Source of the DNA: Sulfuritalea sp. | GTDB lineage: Bacteria; Pseudomonadota; Gammaproteobacteria; Burkholderiales; Rhodocyclaceae | Direction: 5' to 3' | DNA: 64,000 nucleotides | Assembly: GCA_023229685.1 (NCBI GenBank) | Contig: JALNYT010000001.1 | Coordinates: 496,001-560,000, forward strand | Position numbers and translations under genes: made by a program | Notes under the pieces: model-generated | The model's input: the letters and a program-made list of their open reading frames with translations, nothing else | What the model was told of the DNA's origin: nothing | Database searches by the model: none | Part shown: positions 16,334 through 27,007 of the stretch, piece after piece | How positions within the stretch are numbered: the first letter of the stretch is position 1 | How the letters are laid out: each line of letters begins with the position of its first letter

Positions 16334-16660
16334 TTATCTCCGATCCCGGCGGTCATGATCCTGGCCTTCACCCCGGCCTTCACCACGGCCGTCACCACGG
16401 CCTTTGAACCTGGTCTCTTTAGGGTAGTGACTTCTGGGCAGATCCGTCCAAGGACCGGATCTTGAATTTGAGTAGCTCCAGCGGTTGTTGTCGTAGTAAT
16501 AGTGATATCCGCCCTGATAGTAATAGGGCTCTGCGCCCAATTCCACAACCAGCGGCAGTGCTGGTGCCACAACCATTCCAGGGCCGTAGTCCGCGGGTGC
16601 CACTACGCACGCGCTGAGCAAAAGCGCCGCAAGCGGCGCAACAATTAGCATCCTGTACAT
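16334..16660 (-). CDS. Small lipoprotein, Tyr-rich with a Gly/Arg-rich C-terminus
   Basis: 108 residues. A lipoprotein signal (MLIVAPLAALLLSACVV) places the lipobox at LLSAC. The mature part is Tyr-rich (EPYYYQGGYHYYYDNNRW), as in YXWGXW-type small lipoproteins, and ends in a low-complexity tail (GRGDGRGEGRGEGQ). The ATG at 16660 is preceded by AGGAG and was preferred to the longer frame. The tail is encoded by a short repetitive DNA tract (CGGCCTTCACCACGGC-like). Probably anchored in the outer membrane; function unknown. Confidence 0.65.
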   Translation of the reverse strand: MYRMLIVAPLAALLLSACVVAPADYGPGMVVAPALPLVVELGAEPYYYQGGYHYYYDNNRWSYSNSRSGPWTDLPRSHYPKETRFKGRGDGRGEGRGEGQDHDRRDRR

Positions 16661-17141
16661 TTCTATTCTCCTGAATGAGCGGCGCATCCGATCAATGATC
16701 ACTAGTGTTGCGCCTGCCGGCACCAGCAATCTGCAAGCTACACCTATGTCAACTCAGTCAAATGCTAGATGCCTGTCCGCGAACAGTCCGTACGATAGCG
16801 AACATAGCAATTGGCCTGTTCAATAGCTTCGTCTGAATATCGGGACTGGGTCGGGCTGAGACAAACAGCGGCCGCATCTCTCGGCTGATTTTTCGTCTCC
16901 GCACATAGGCGCCTACCAACGGCCACGGCATCGCTGATCGATTCCGTGGAACGATGACTGGAACAAAGCCAAGGTCGCCATCGAAGGCACACCCGCATTG
17001 CGCTGCACTGCCTTCGGGTCGCCGCCAGCGCCGCCTCTTGGCGCCCCTCCTCGCGCCGCCGCGCGAGATCCGGAGCCGACAATTCGCCTTCCCCTCATCT
17101 GAAGAAGGGTCTATATTTCCAGCAGAGGGAGAGAGGGAGGT
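16661..17141. other. 481-bp gap upstream of the acetyl-CoA synthetase gene, no gene supported
   Basis: Open frames here (for instance minus strand 16765-17082) lack any recognisable domain and have unbiased codon use. The last 45 bases hold TCTATATTTCC and the RBS GAGGGAGG just before the ATG at 17142. The acsA promoter is probably within the last 100 bases but cannot be defined. Confidence 0.4.
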
Positions 17142-18916
<1,775 letters not shown>

Positions 18917-18920
<4 letters not shown>

Positions 18921-19918
18921 TCGATCATCGCGCCCCGCCGCCGCCCGCCGGCCCCGTGCCGTGGGACAAGAAGTTCGCCCTGCGGCTGCTGGCCGACATG
19001 GTGCGCATCCGCCGCATGGAGGAGAAGTCGGCCGAGATGTATGGCGCCGGCATGATCCGCGGCTTCCTCCATCTCTATATCGGCGAGGAGGCGACGGGCG
19101 TCGGCGCGCTGCATGCGCTGCAGCCGGAGGACAACATCGTCGCCACCTACCGCGAGCACGGCCACGCCCTGGTGCGCGGCATGGACATGGGCGTGATCAT
19201 GGCCGAAATGTACGGCAAGCGCGAAGGCTGCGCGCACGGCCGCGGCGGCTCGATGCATTTGTTCGACCGGGCGACGCGGCTGTTCGGCGGCAATGCCATC
19301 GTCGGCGGCGGGCTGCCGCTGGCGGTCGGTCTGGGACTGGCCGCAAAAATGCAGAACGAAAAACGCATCACCGCCTGCTTCTTTGGCGACGGCGCGGTGG
19401 CCGAGGGCGCCTTTCACGAGTCGCTGAACCTGGCGGCGCTGTGGAAGCTGCCGGTGCTGTTCTGCTGCGAGAACAATCTCTACGGCATGGGCACCGCGCT
19501 CGAGCGCAGCGAGTCACAGACCGATCTTTGCGTCAAGGCGGCGTCCTACAACATGCCGGCACTGAAGGTCGATGGCATGGACATCGTCGCGGTGCATGAG
19601 ATCACGAAACAGGCCGCGCAGCGCGTGCGTGCAGGCGAGGGGCCGCTGTTCGTCGAGTACCAGACCTACCGCTTCCGCGCCCACTCGATGTTCGACGCCG
19701 AACTCTACCGGCAGAAGGCCGAGGTAGAGGAATGGAAAACGCGCGGACCGATCCACACCTTCTCGGCACGACTCAAGGCGGAGGGCAAACTGACCGAAGA
19801 GGAATTCCTCGCCATCGACGCGCGCGCCAACGCGGAGGTGGACGCAGCCGTCGCCTTCGCCGAGGCCGGCACCTGGGAGCCGGTCGAAGACCTGCTAAGG
19901 GACGTGCACGCATCATGA
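18917..19918 (+). CDS. pdhA: Pyruvate (or acetoin) dehydrogenase E1 alpha subunit
   Basis: 333 residues. This is the TPP-dependent E1 component of the alpha2beta2 type. Motifs are RGFLHLYIGEEATGVG, the conserved YREHGHALVRG, and the TPP site FFGDGAVAEGAFHESLNLAA (about residues 155-174) ending in ENNLYGMGT. The phosphorylation-loop region reads TYRFRAHSMFD. Overlaps of 4 bp with both neighbours show translational coupling. Acetoin dehydrogenase E1 has the same fold; the neighbouring acsA and E2 do not discriminate, so the pyruvate assignment is by default. Confidence 0.85.
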
Positions 19919-20889
19919 GTCGCAAACTCAACTACCGCGAAGCCATGCGCGAGGCGATGCACGAGGCTCTCGTCGCCGATCCGCGGGTCTTCCTGATGGG
20001 CGAGGATGTCGGGCGCTACGGCGGCACCTACGCCTTCTCCAAGGGCTTCCTCGACGAGTTCGGCCCCGAACGCATCCGCGACACGCCCCTGTCCGAGCTC
20101 GGCTTCGTCGGCGCCGGCATCGGCGCGGCGCTGGGCGGCATGCGACCCATCGTCGAGGTGATGACGGTCAATTTCAGTCTGCTCGCGCTGGACCAGATCG
20201 TGAATACGGCCGCCGCCTACCGCCACATGTCGGGCGGCCAGTTCTCGGTGCCGCTGGTGATCCGCATGACCACCGGCGCCGGCCGCCAGCTGGCGGCCCA
20301 GCATTCGCACAGCCTCGAAGGCTGGTACGCGCACATTCCCGGCATCAAGGTGCTGGCGCCGGCCACCATCGAGGATGCGCGCGGCATGCTCGCGCCGGCG
20401 CTGGCCGACCCCGACCCGGTGGTGATCTTCGAGCACGCCGGCTTGTTCAACATGGAAGGCGAGCTGCCCGACGACTGGACGGTCGACATCCGCTCGGCCA
20501 AGGTGCGCCGCGTCGGCCGCGACGTCGCCATCATCACCCATGGCGGATCGCTGCCCAAGGCAATGCAGGCGGCGGAGCAACTGGCCGCGGCGGGCATCGA
20601 AGCGGAAGTGGTGGACCTGCGCGTGTTGCGCCCACTCGATACCGCGACCATCGCCGCCTCGGTCGCCAAGTGCCATCGCGCCGTGGTGGTCGATGAGGGC
20701 TGGCGCACCGGCAGCCTCGCCGCCGAGGTGATGGCGCGCATCATGGAAAATGTTTTCTACGAACTCGACGCGCCGGTGGCCAGAGTCTGCTCGGAAGAGG
20801 TGCCGATTCCCTACGCCAGGCACCTCGAAGCGGCCGCACTGCCGCAGCCGGAGAAGATAGTCGCCGCAGTGAAGGAAATGCTGGGATGA
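19915..20889 (+). CDS. pdhB: Pyruvate (or acetoin) dehydrogenase E1 beta subunit
   Basis: 324 residues. It forms the E1 heterotetramer with the preceding gene. The pyrimidine-binding domain shows MGEDVGRYGGTYAFSKGFLD, DTPLSELGFVGAGIGAALGG and the AQHSHSLEGWYAHIPG loop. The transketolase C-terminal domain has EVVDLRVLRPLDTATI and VVVDEGWRTGSL. It overlaps E1 alpha by 4 bp and the E2 gene by 4 bp. Membership in the PDH/acetoin-DH beta family is certain. The substrate is inferred. Confidence 0.87.
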   Translation: MSRKLNYREAMREAMHEALVADPRVFLMGEDVGRYGGTYAFSKGFLDEFGPERIRDTPLSELGFVGAGIGAALGGMRPIVEVMTVNFSLLALDQIVNTAAAYRHMSGGQFSVPLVIRMTTGAGRQLAAQHSHSLEGWYAHIPGIKVLAPATIEDARGMLAPALADPDPVVIFEHAGLFNMEGELPDDWTVDIRSAKVRRVGRDVAIITHGGSLPKAMQAAEQLAAAGIEAEVVDLRVLRPLDTATIAASVAKCHRAVVVDEGWRTGSLAAEVMARIMENVFYELDAPVARVCSEEVPIPYARHLEAAALPQPEKIVAAVKEMLG

Positions 20890-22130
20890 TCGAATTCAAG
20901 TTGCCTGCACTGGGCTCCGACATGGACGAGGGCACTCTGCTCGAATGGAAAGTCGGCGTTGGCGACACGGTGAAGAAAGGCCAGGTCATGGCCATCGTCG
21001 ATACCACGAAGGCCGCGGTGGACATCGAAAGCTGGCAGGAGGGAACGGTGTACCAGCTGATCGCCGAAATCGGGCAGAAGATGCCGGTCGGCACGCTGAT
21101 GGCGACCTTGCTCGAAGCCGGCGAGACTGCCCCGGCAGGAGTCGGCGCTGGCTCGCTCTGCGCACCTGGGATTCCGCTTCGCGGCCAGGTGACGGCGAAG
21201 CCGATGCCCACGGCAGCGCCCGCGGTCGCGATCGCTGCGCCTGCTGCTGCACCCGCTGCGGCGCCTGCTCCCGCGACGCGACGCATGGTTTCGCCCGCCG
21301 CGCGCAAGCACGCCGAGGAAAAGGGCGTCGATCTCGACCGCATCACGGGCACTGGCCCGCGCGGCGCGGTGACGCTCGAGGATGTGGAAGCAGCCGCGGC
21401 CCTCAAGCAGGCGCCGGCGGCGAAGGTAGCCGACAAGGCGGCGGAAAAGCTGGCCGACATGCGCAAGACCATCGCCGCGGCGATGAGCCGCTCCAAGCGC
21501 GAGATTCCGCACTACTACGTCGCCGAGGATATTCCGCTGGCGAAGGCACTGGCCTGGCTGCAGGCCGCCAACGCGCAGCGCAGCATGGCCGAGCGCCTGC
21601 TGCCGGCGGCGCTGCTGCTGAAGGCCGTGGCCCTCGCGCTCAAGCGCTATCCCGAGCTCAACGGCTACTGGCGCCAAGAGAACGGAAATGCCGGCTTCGT
21701 GCCGGTCGCCGCGATCAATCTCGGCGTGGCGATTTCGCTGCGCCAGGGCGGCCTGATCGCACCGGCGCTGCTGCACGCGGAGCACAAGCCGCTGACGTTG
21801 CTGATGCAGGAGCTGACCGACCTGGTCAAGCGCACGCGCGCCGGCTCGCTGCGCAGTTCCGAGATGAGCGAGGCGACGATCACCGTGACCAATCTCGGCG
21901 ACCAGGGATCGCTGGCGGTGTTCGGCGTCATCACGCCGCCGCAGGTGGCGCTGGTGGGCTTCGGCCGCATCGCCGAGCGGCCGTGGGCCGACAACGGCGG
22001 GCTCAAGGTGCTGCCGGTGGTGACGGCCAGCCTCTCGGCCGACCACCGCGTTTCGGACGGCCATCGCGGCGCGCTGTTCCTGCTCGAATTGAACGATCTG
22101 CTGCAACGACCCGAGGAGTTGGACCAATGA
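20886..22130 (+). CDS. pdhC: Dihydrolipoamide acyltransferase (E2) with one lipoyl domain
   Basis: 414 residues. The lipoyl domain (residues 1-80) has the lipoylation site DTTKAAVDIES with Lys near 42. A linker of about 45 residues, rich in Ala/Pro, leads to the E1/E3-binding domain (VSPAARKHAEEKGVDLDRI near 140). The catalytic acyltransferase domain ends with SADHRVSDGHRGAL, holding the active-site His and Asp. The linker starts with an unusual AGVGAGSLCAPGIPLRGQ segment, which the DNA shows to be a copy of an interspersed repeat (21139-21189). No E3 gene follows, so the lipoamide dehydrogenase must be encoded elsewhere. Confidence 0.87.
   Translation: MIEFKLPALGSDMDEGTLLEWKVGVGDTVKKGQVMAIVDTTKAAVDIESWQEGTVYQLIAEIGQKMPVGTLMATLLEAGETAPAGVGAGSLCAPGIPLRGQVTAKPMPTAAPAVAIAAPAAAPAAAPAPATRRMVSPAARKHAEEKGVDLDRITGTGPRGAVTLEDVEAAAALKQAPAAKVADKAAEKLADMRKTIAAAMSRSKREIPHYYVAEDIPLAKALAWLQAANAQRSMAERLLPAALLLKAVALALKRYPELNGYWRQENGNAGFVPVAAINLGVAISLRQGGLIAPALLHAEHKPLTLLMQELTDLVKRTRAGSLRSSEMSEATITVTNLGDQGSLAVFGVITPPQVALVGFGRIAERPWADNGGLKVLPVVTASLSADHRVSDGHRGALFLLELNDLLQRPEELDQ
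21139..21189. repeat. Interspersed repeat copy inside the E2 linker
   Basis: GAGTCGGCGCTGGCTCGC is the family core, and GGATTCCGCTTCGCGG downstream matches 45266-45281 and the inverse of 6090-6105. The copy keeps the reading frame open and encodes the linker segment with an unusual Cys. Confidence 0.5.
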
Positions 22131-22242
22131 CTACCTGCCCCCCATCCCCCTTCCCATGGAAGGGGGCGACCGCGGTTCGCGGCCTGATCGGCCGCTCCGT
22201 GTTGATGGCTGCGCCTCCTTGGGGCGGCCCTGCGGAGGCGCC
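22131..22242. repeat. Intergenic repeat, inverted relative to 28936-29047
   Basis: Reading plus strand: a C/G-rich arm (CCCTTCCCATGGAAGGGGGC), a middle part, then CTCCTTGGGGCGGCCCTGCG. The same blocks occur in the opposite orientation before iorB. The first block is an imperfect hairpin. The gap separates E2 from the acyl carrier protein. Confidence 0.55.
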
Positions 22243-22494
22243 ATGACCGATGCCGAAATCCGCGCCGTGGCGCTGGCCACGCTCTTGTCGATCGCGCCCG
22301 AGGTCGAGGCCGACCAACTGAGGGGCGACCGTCCGCTGCGCAACCAGGTGGATCTGGATTCGATGGACTGGCTCAACTTCCTGCTCGGACTCCACGAGAA
22401 GCTCAAGGTGGACATTCCCGAGGCCGACTACGCCAGGCTGATCACCCTCGATGACGTGGTGGCCTACCTGCAGAAGAAACTCGGCGCCGGATGA
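22243..22494 (+). CDS. Acyl carrier protein (stand-alone, in the dehydrogenase operon)
   Basis: 83 residues. A single phosphopantetheine-attachment domain with VDLDSMDWLNFLLGLHE; the Ser in DSMD is the expected 4'-phosphopantetheine site. The rest forms helices typical of an ACP (IPEADYARLITLDDVVAYLQ). It is not the fatty-acid AcpP, which has a DSLD motif and lies in a fab cluster. Its place after E2 in the same direction suggests an acyl or lipoyl/octanoyl carrier role connected to the dehydrogenase. That role is inference. The gene is 112 bp after E2, across a repeat. Confidence 0.78.
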   Translation: MTDAEIRAVALATLLSIAPEVEADQLRGDRPLRNQVDLDSMDWLNFLLGLHEKLKVDIPEADYARLITLDDVVAYLQKKLGAG

Positions 22495-22530
22495 CGGCGC
22501 CCGGCCACCAACCGGTGACCGGGAATGCGG

Positions 22531-22692
22531 CTATCTGGCTGCCGGCAGTCTTTTGAGCGGCCTCGAGGTTAGGCGGGCATACACGGCTTCGATAATCTCC
22601 GCTTCGCGCTGATTGAGCGAGAAGAATCCGTAACGCCGCCAGGCCCGGATCGCAGCGCGAAGTTCCTTGAAAGAAAATGATGTATTCATCAT
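22531..22692 (-). CDS. Small hypothetical protein (53 aa)
   Basis: The start ATG at 22692 is preceded by GGAGG, and an adjacent in-frame ATG follows. The product is basic and helical (FSFKELRAAIRAWRRYGFFS, then REAEIIEAVYARLTSRP). No family is recognised. It could be a small DNA- or membrane-associated protein. The frame stays open far upstream, but that part is a shadow of pcm. Confidence 0.45.
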   Translation of the reverse strand: MMNTSFSFKELRAAIRAWRRYGFFSLNQREAEIIEAVYARLTSRPLKRLPAAR

Positions 22693-22956
22693 ATGCCTCC
22701 TGCCGAGTTCGTCCTGCTGAATCAACGAGTGAATGCTTTTCTTATTGTTGCGTGTCCATCGTCGAACATGTCGCGTGGCGACCGTAAGTGCTGCGCGTCG
22801 GGAAAAATGCCGATGGCCGGCTGCACGGGAACGGAAGCAAGTGTTGCATGAATCCCTGGCACCCGAAGCGACAAGAACCGCGGAAAATGTGGCCGTTATC
22901 GGCGACAGCCCGGCAGGCTGCCGGCATGCCTCGAACCTGCTCCCGGAAGACGTTGC

Positions 22957-23628
22957 ATGAGATTCGACAACAGGAAAGAGCTGGACTATCTGCTGGAGGA
23001 AATCCGCGAGGAGGTATGGGCGACGCGCCACCTCACCGGTCGTCCGGCCCTTGCCGAGCGGGTGATGGACGCCCTGCGCGAGGTGCCGCGTCACGAGTTC
23101 GTGCCGGATGAGCTGCAATATTGCGCGTATGCCAATCATCCGCTGCCGATCGGCCATGGGCAAACCATCTCGCAACCTTACATCGTGGCCCTGATGACCG
23201 ACCTGATCCAGCCGCGGGCGGAGCATGTGGTGCTCGAGATCGGCACCGGCTCAGGGTATCAGGCCGCCATCCTGGCCAAGCTGGTGAAGCGGGTTTACAC
23301 GATGGAGATCGTCGCGGAACTTGCCGCAGAAGCCGGCGCAAGGCTGCAGCGCATGGGCTATGACAATGTCGAAGTGGGTACCGGCAACGGCCAGTTGGGC
23401 TGGCCGCAACACGCGCCCTACGACGGGATCCTGGTGGCCGCAGCCGCCAGCAGCATTCCTCCGGCGCTGATCGAGCAACTCAAACCGGGCGGCACCCTGG
23501 TCATACCCATCGGCGAACAGCATGCCGCGCAGGACCTGCTGGTGGTCAGCAAGAGCGGCCGCGGCCGCATTGAAGAAAAGCGTGTTCTGCCGGTGGCCTT
23601 CGTGCCCCTGACCGGAACGCCTTGCTGA
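22957..23628 (+). CDS. pcm: Protein-L-isoaspartate O-methyltransferase
   Basis: 223 residues. It repairs isoaspartyl residues using S-adenosylmethionine. SAM-binding motif I is VLEIGTGSGYQAAILA, preceded by the family block GHGQTISQPYIVALMTDL, which carries the catalytic Ser region. The post-motif region has LKPGGTLVIPIG. The length is typical. It is a single gene in a 264-bp spacer on the left that shows no other feature, and it converges on the Lon-like gene. Confidence 0.9.
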   Translation: MRFDNRKELDYLLEEIREEVWATRHLTGRPALAERVMDALREVPRHEFVPDELQYCAYANHPLPIGHGQTISQPYIVALMTDLIQPRAEHVVLEIGTGSGYQAAILAKLVKRVYTMEIVAELAAEAGARLQRMGYDNVEVGTGNGQLGWPQHAPYDGILVAAAASSIPPALIEQLKPGGTLVIPIGEQHAAQDLLVVSKSGRGRIEEKRVLPVAFVPLTGTPC

Positions 23629-23671
23629 CGACGGGCGACTGGCACCCGTACGGTGTCAGGCTGCCCTGGAC

Positions 23672-26131
23672 CTAACTGCCGCGGGTTTCCTCGCGGGCTC
23701 GGCGGCGATGCTTGCCGCCGCCGGCGAACGACTGGCGCACTTGCGACATCTCGAGCAGTCGCGTCGCCACTAGATAGTTGATGCTGCCTTCCGGCACCAG
23801 GCCCTCGTCATCCGGCTCGCCGGCGGCAATGCCGGTCAGCAGTTCGATCGCCTGCTCGACGCTGGCAACGGCATGGATGCGGAATTTGCCGTCCGTCACG
23901 GCGGCGACGACATCGTTGCGCAGCATCAGGTTCTTCAGGTTGGCCTCGGGGATCAGCACGCCTTGCCGGCCGGTCAGGCCGCGCAGGCGGCAAATGTCGA
24001 AGAAGCCTTCGATCTTTTCGTTCACCCCGCCGATGGCCTGCACCACGCCGAACTGGTTGACGGAACCGGTGATGGCCAGGGACTGGTCGATCTGCGCGCC
24101 GGACAATGCCGAGAGCAAGGCGCAGAGCTCGGCCAGCGAGGCACTGTCGCCCTCGACCGGGCCGTAGGATTGTTCGAACACCAGGCTCGCCGCGAGCGAG
24201 AGCGGCATCTGGCTGGAATAACGCGAGGCGAGGAAGGCCGAGAGGATCATCACGCCTTTGGAGTGGATCGCGCCGCCCAGTTCCGTTTCGCGCTCGATGT
24301 CGATGACATCGCCTTCGCCCACCCTCACCGTCGCGGTGATGCGCACCGGATGGGCAAAGCGGAGATCGCCGAGGTCGATCACGGCCAGCCCGTTGATCTG
24401 GCCGACATGAGCGCCGCTGGAGGCAATCAGCAGGGTGTCGCGCAGGATCGCTTCCTGATACCGGTCGCGCAGGCGGTCATGGCGCCGGACCTGGGCCGCC
24501 AGTGCCTCTTCGACATGGTCGGCGCCGACCGTGGCGCGACCGGCGCGCGCGGCGCCATGATCGGCCTCGTGCAGCAGCTTGGCGATATCCCGCGTAATGG
24601 TGGATAGCCGTTGCGCATCCCCGGCCAGGCGTGCCGACTGCTCGATCACGCGCGCCACCGCGGCGCGCTCGAAGGGCCGCAAGCGGTCACGGCGGCACAG
24701 GTCGGCGACTCTGCGCGCAAACAGCCGCGTGTTGTTGTCGCTGCGTTCGATGTCGGTTTCAAAATCGGCGGCGACGCGGAACAGCTCGCTGAACTCGGGA
24801 TCGTATTCCTTGAGCAGGTAGTAAAGCAGCGGTTCGCCGAACAGCACGACCTTGCACGACAGGGCGATGGGCTCGGGCGCCAGCGGCAGGGCGCTGGCAA
24901 AACCGAGGGCCCGCTCGAGCGACTCGATGCGGATCTCTCCCGCCTTGAGCGTCCGCTTCAGGGCTTCCCAGGCGAAGGGTTGACGCAGGACCTTGTCCAC
25001 ATCGAGCATCAGGAAGCCGCCGTTGGCGCGATGCAGGGCGCCGGCCTTGATCAGCGTGAAGTTCGTCACCACGGTGCCCATATGGGCCAGATGATCGACC
25101 CGGCCGATCAGGTTCGGATAGGTCGGATTGTCCTCGACGATGATCGGCGCCGACTTGCCGCCGCCGTTATCCACGAGCAGGTTGGCCTGATAGCGCTGCA
25201 CCGAAAGGCCATCGCCGGAGAGTTCGTAGTTCTCGCTGTCCCCGCGCTGTTCGCGCAAGCCTTCGCCATACTCGACGATATCGGCCAGCACCTCGGCGAG
25301 GAAGACCAGGACGTTTTCCAGTCCGGCGTAGCGCTCCTTCAGTTCGTCGATCAGGTGGCCGATGGCGAGGCTCATGGTATCGCGGCCGAGTTGCTTGAGC
25401 CGCCCCTGCATTTCTCTGCGCCAGCGCGGGAACTGGTGCATCAGCTTCTGCAGGCGTTCGCCGAACTCCTCCATCACATGGCCCAGCCGCTGCTTCTCCT
25501 CATCGGCCAGGGCGGTAAAGGCATCCGGGGTCATCGGCTCCTCGCCGGCGAGCGGCGCAAAGGCAAAGCCCTGTGGAGTTCGCACCAGGGCGATGCCCTG
25601 CTGTTTCGATTCGTCGCCGAGCTGGTTCAAGGCGGCGGTTTGGCGCTCCTTGAGTTCGTTCTGGATGGCCTCGGCATGGGTACGAAAATCCTCGCTGTCG
25701 AAGGCTGCCGCGATGGCCGGCTCGAGTTCCTCGGTCAGCCGCTGCATGTCGCGCCGCAGGTCGGCACCGCGCCCCGCCGGCAGCGTCAGGACACGGGGAG
25801 AATGGGATTCGGCGAAATTATTGACGTAGCAGTAATCGTCGGGCGCCGGCAGGCTGGCCGCCTTCGCCGCCAATAGCTGGCGCACGTTTTCATGGCGGCT
25901 GCTGCCCGGTTCGCCGAGCACGAACAGGTTGTAGCCGGGACGGGCGATGTCGATGGCAAAGCGCACGGCTTCGACGGCGCGGGGTTGACCGAAAATTTCT
26001 TCCAGCGGCGGCAGTTGGTCGGAAGTCTCGAAATCGAGCAGCGCGGGATCACAGCGGCGGTATAGCGCTTGCGCAGCAACCGGTTTGAGATCGGTCACGG
26101 CAAGTACGCTTGCATTGCTGGTGCTGGTCAT
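23672..26131 (-). CDS. Lon-like ATP-dependent protease with a degenerate AAA domain (YcbZ/LonH type)
   Basis: 819 residues. An N-terminal AAA-related part contains FVLGEPGSSRHENVRQLL where a P-loop would be; the canonical GxxGxGK(S/T) lysine is absent. A middle AAA/lid region includes ANGGFLMLDVDKVL, a Walker B-like block. The C-terminal Lon protease domain has the Ser in VEGDSASLAELCALLS and the Lys in GGVNEKIEGFF, the Ser-Lys dyad. The architecture matches the PF13654-type AAA plus Lon family. ATPase activity is doubtful from the P-loop. The start ATG at 26131 has only a weak RBS; an upstream TTG is possible. Confidence 0.82.
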   Translation of the reverse strand: MTSTSNASVLAVTDLKPVAAQALYRRCDPALLDFETSDQLPPLEEIFGQPRAVEAVRFAIDIARPGYNLFVLGEPGSSRHENVRQLLAAKAASLPAPDDYCYVNNFAESHSPRVLTLPAGRGADLRRDMQRLTEELEPAIAAAFDSEDFRTHAEAIQNELKERQTAALNQLGDESKQQGIALVRTPQGFAFAPLAGEEPMTPDAFTALADEEKQRLGHVMEEFGERLQKLMHQFPRWRREMQGRLKQLGRDTMSLAIGHLIDELKERYAGLENVLVFLAEVLADIVEYGEGLREQRGDSENYELSGDGLSVQRYQANLLVDNGGGKSAPIIVEDNPTYPNLIGRVDHLAHMGTVVTNFTLIKAGALHRANGGFLMLDVDKVLRQPFAWEALKRTLKAGEIRIESLERALGFASALPLAPEPIALSCKVVLFGEPLLYYLLKEYDPEFSELFRVAADFETDIERSDNNTRLFARRVADLCRRDRLRPFERAAVARVIEQSARLAGDAQRLSTITRDIAKLLHEADHGAARAGRATVGADHVEEALAAQVRRHDRLRDRYQEAILRDTLLIASSGAHVGQINGLAVIDLGDLRFAHPVRITATVRVGEGDVIDIERETELGGAIHSKGVMILSAFLASRYSSQMPLSLAASLVFEQSYGPVEGDSASLAELCALLSALSGAQIDQSLAITGSVNQFGVVQAIGGVNEKIEGFFDICRLRGLTGRQGVLIPEANLKNLMLRNDVVAAVTDGKFRIHAVASVEQAIELLTGIAAGEPDDEGLVPEGSINYLVATRLLEMSQVRQSFAGGGKHRRRAREETRGS

Positions 26132-26450
26132 GGCTCCATGCCGGTTCAAGGCAAACCGGTCCGTCTGCGTTGATGGGGCCCGCTGTTATTCGTATTCCGG
26201 GCAAGCCCGATTATGCCGCCAATTGCGGTCGAGGAAAATCCCGCGCCGCGCTTGGCGCAAATGAAAGTCGGCGCCGACTGGGCGGCGCCGCCATCACCCC
26301 TGACTCAGCGCTCGTGAAGAAATCGTCGCGAGCGGGCCGCAGCGGGGTGCGGCCGGAGCGCAGCTACCGGAATGTACGTTCCTGTACATGAGGATAGCCG
26401 GGTTTGCCAACTGAGCCGCCCAATCCCCGATCCGGCACGCGCAGTAGATT
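26132..26450. other. 319-bp gap between the Lon-like and TusE-like genes
   Basis: It holds a perfect palindrome AGTCGGCGCCGACT at 26266-26279 (interspersed repeat) and a short inverted repeat ATGTAC-N6-GTACAT at 26372-26389. No gene was seen. Confidence 0.45.
26264..26293. repeat. Interspersed repeat, palindromic core variant
   Basis: GAAAGTCGGCGCCGACTGGG followed by CGGCGCCGCC. The core AGTCGGCGCCGACT is a perfect 14-bp palindrome, unlike most other copies. Confidence 0.45.
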
Positions 26451-26780
26451 TCAAACGCAGCCGGTGGGCTTCGGCATTCCCGCGTAACGGGCGGCCTGCT
26501 TGGCGGGGCCGTAGGGAAACAGGTCGAACAGGTATTTCTTGTCGCCGAATTGCTCGCCGAGCGAGTCGCCGATCAGTTTCGACATGACGCGCAGATTGGG
26601 CGCCGTGCCGTTTTCCGCGTAGTAGTCGCGGATCCAGCGCACCACCTGCCAGTGTTCTTCGGCGAGCGCCAGCTGGTCGCGCTCGGCGAGGACTTGCGCG
26701 ACGTCCTCGGTCCAGTCGTCGAGCGAGGCCAGATAGCCTTCGGCGTCAGTTTCAATTTCGCGGCCATTGACGTTGATCAT
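26451..26780 (-). CDS. TusE/DsrC-family sulfur-relay protein
   Basis: 109 residues. It belongs to the DsrC/TusE family that carries persulfide sulfur. The conserved C-terminus AGMPKPTGCV holds the penultimate Cys that binds sulfur. DsrC proteins of sulfite reductase systems have a second Cys about ten residues earlier; here that place (GPAKQAARYAG) has none, so TusE-like tRNA thiolation or a related role is more likely than dissimilatory sulfur metabolism. The HWQVVRWIRDYYAENG helix and LFPYGPAKQA loop are typical. No other tus or dsr gene is adjacent. Confidence 0.85.
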   Translation of the reverse strand: MINVNGREIETDAEGYLASLDDWTEDVAQVLAERDQLALAEEHWQVVRWIRDYYAENGTAPNLRVMSKLIGDSLGEQFGDKKYLFDLFPYGPAKQAARYAGMPKPTGCV

Positions 26781-26834
26781 GTTTTTTTCTCTCTGTATAA
26801 AGGGTTGGGATTAATACTTGACTATTTTTGTCGG

Positions 26835-26840
26835 ATTATA
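26835..26840 (-). promoter_or_regulatory. TATAAT -10 box for the TusE-like gene
   Basis: Read on the minus strand, this is a perfect TATAAT, 55 bases upstream of the start codon in an AT-rich stretch. No good -35 lies 16-18 bp upstream, so the promoter is tentative. Confidence 0.4.
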
Positions 26841-27007
26841 AACCGGGATCCCCGCAAACTCATAAAGTCTTCTGCATCCGCTATCGCCCGGATTTATCGC
26901 GGACTGAACTTATGCGTGGCATCAAGGATGCGCGCAACAGTTATTCGCCGCCACTCTGGACGCACGGCTCGCAAATCCGGATAATTCGGCTGGATACTTT
27001 TGACGAT

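Noticed and set aside
16765..17082. A 105-codon frame on the minus strand upstream of acsA
   Set aside because: No family, unbiased codon use, and no RBS; left as an empty gap.
20950..20975. AAAGTCGGCGTTGGCGACACGG at the start of E2 looks like the interspersed repeat
   Set aside because: It encodes the conserved lipoyl-domain KVGVGDTVKKGQ, so the likeness is explained by protein conservation.
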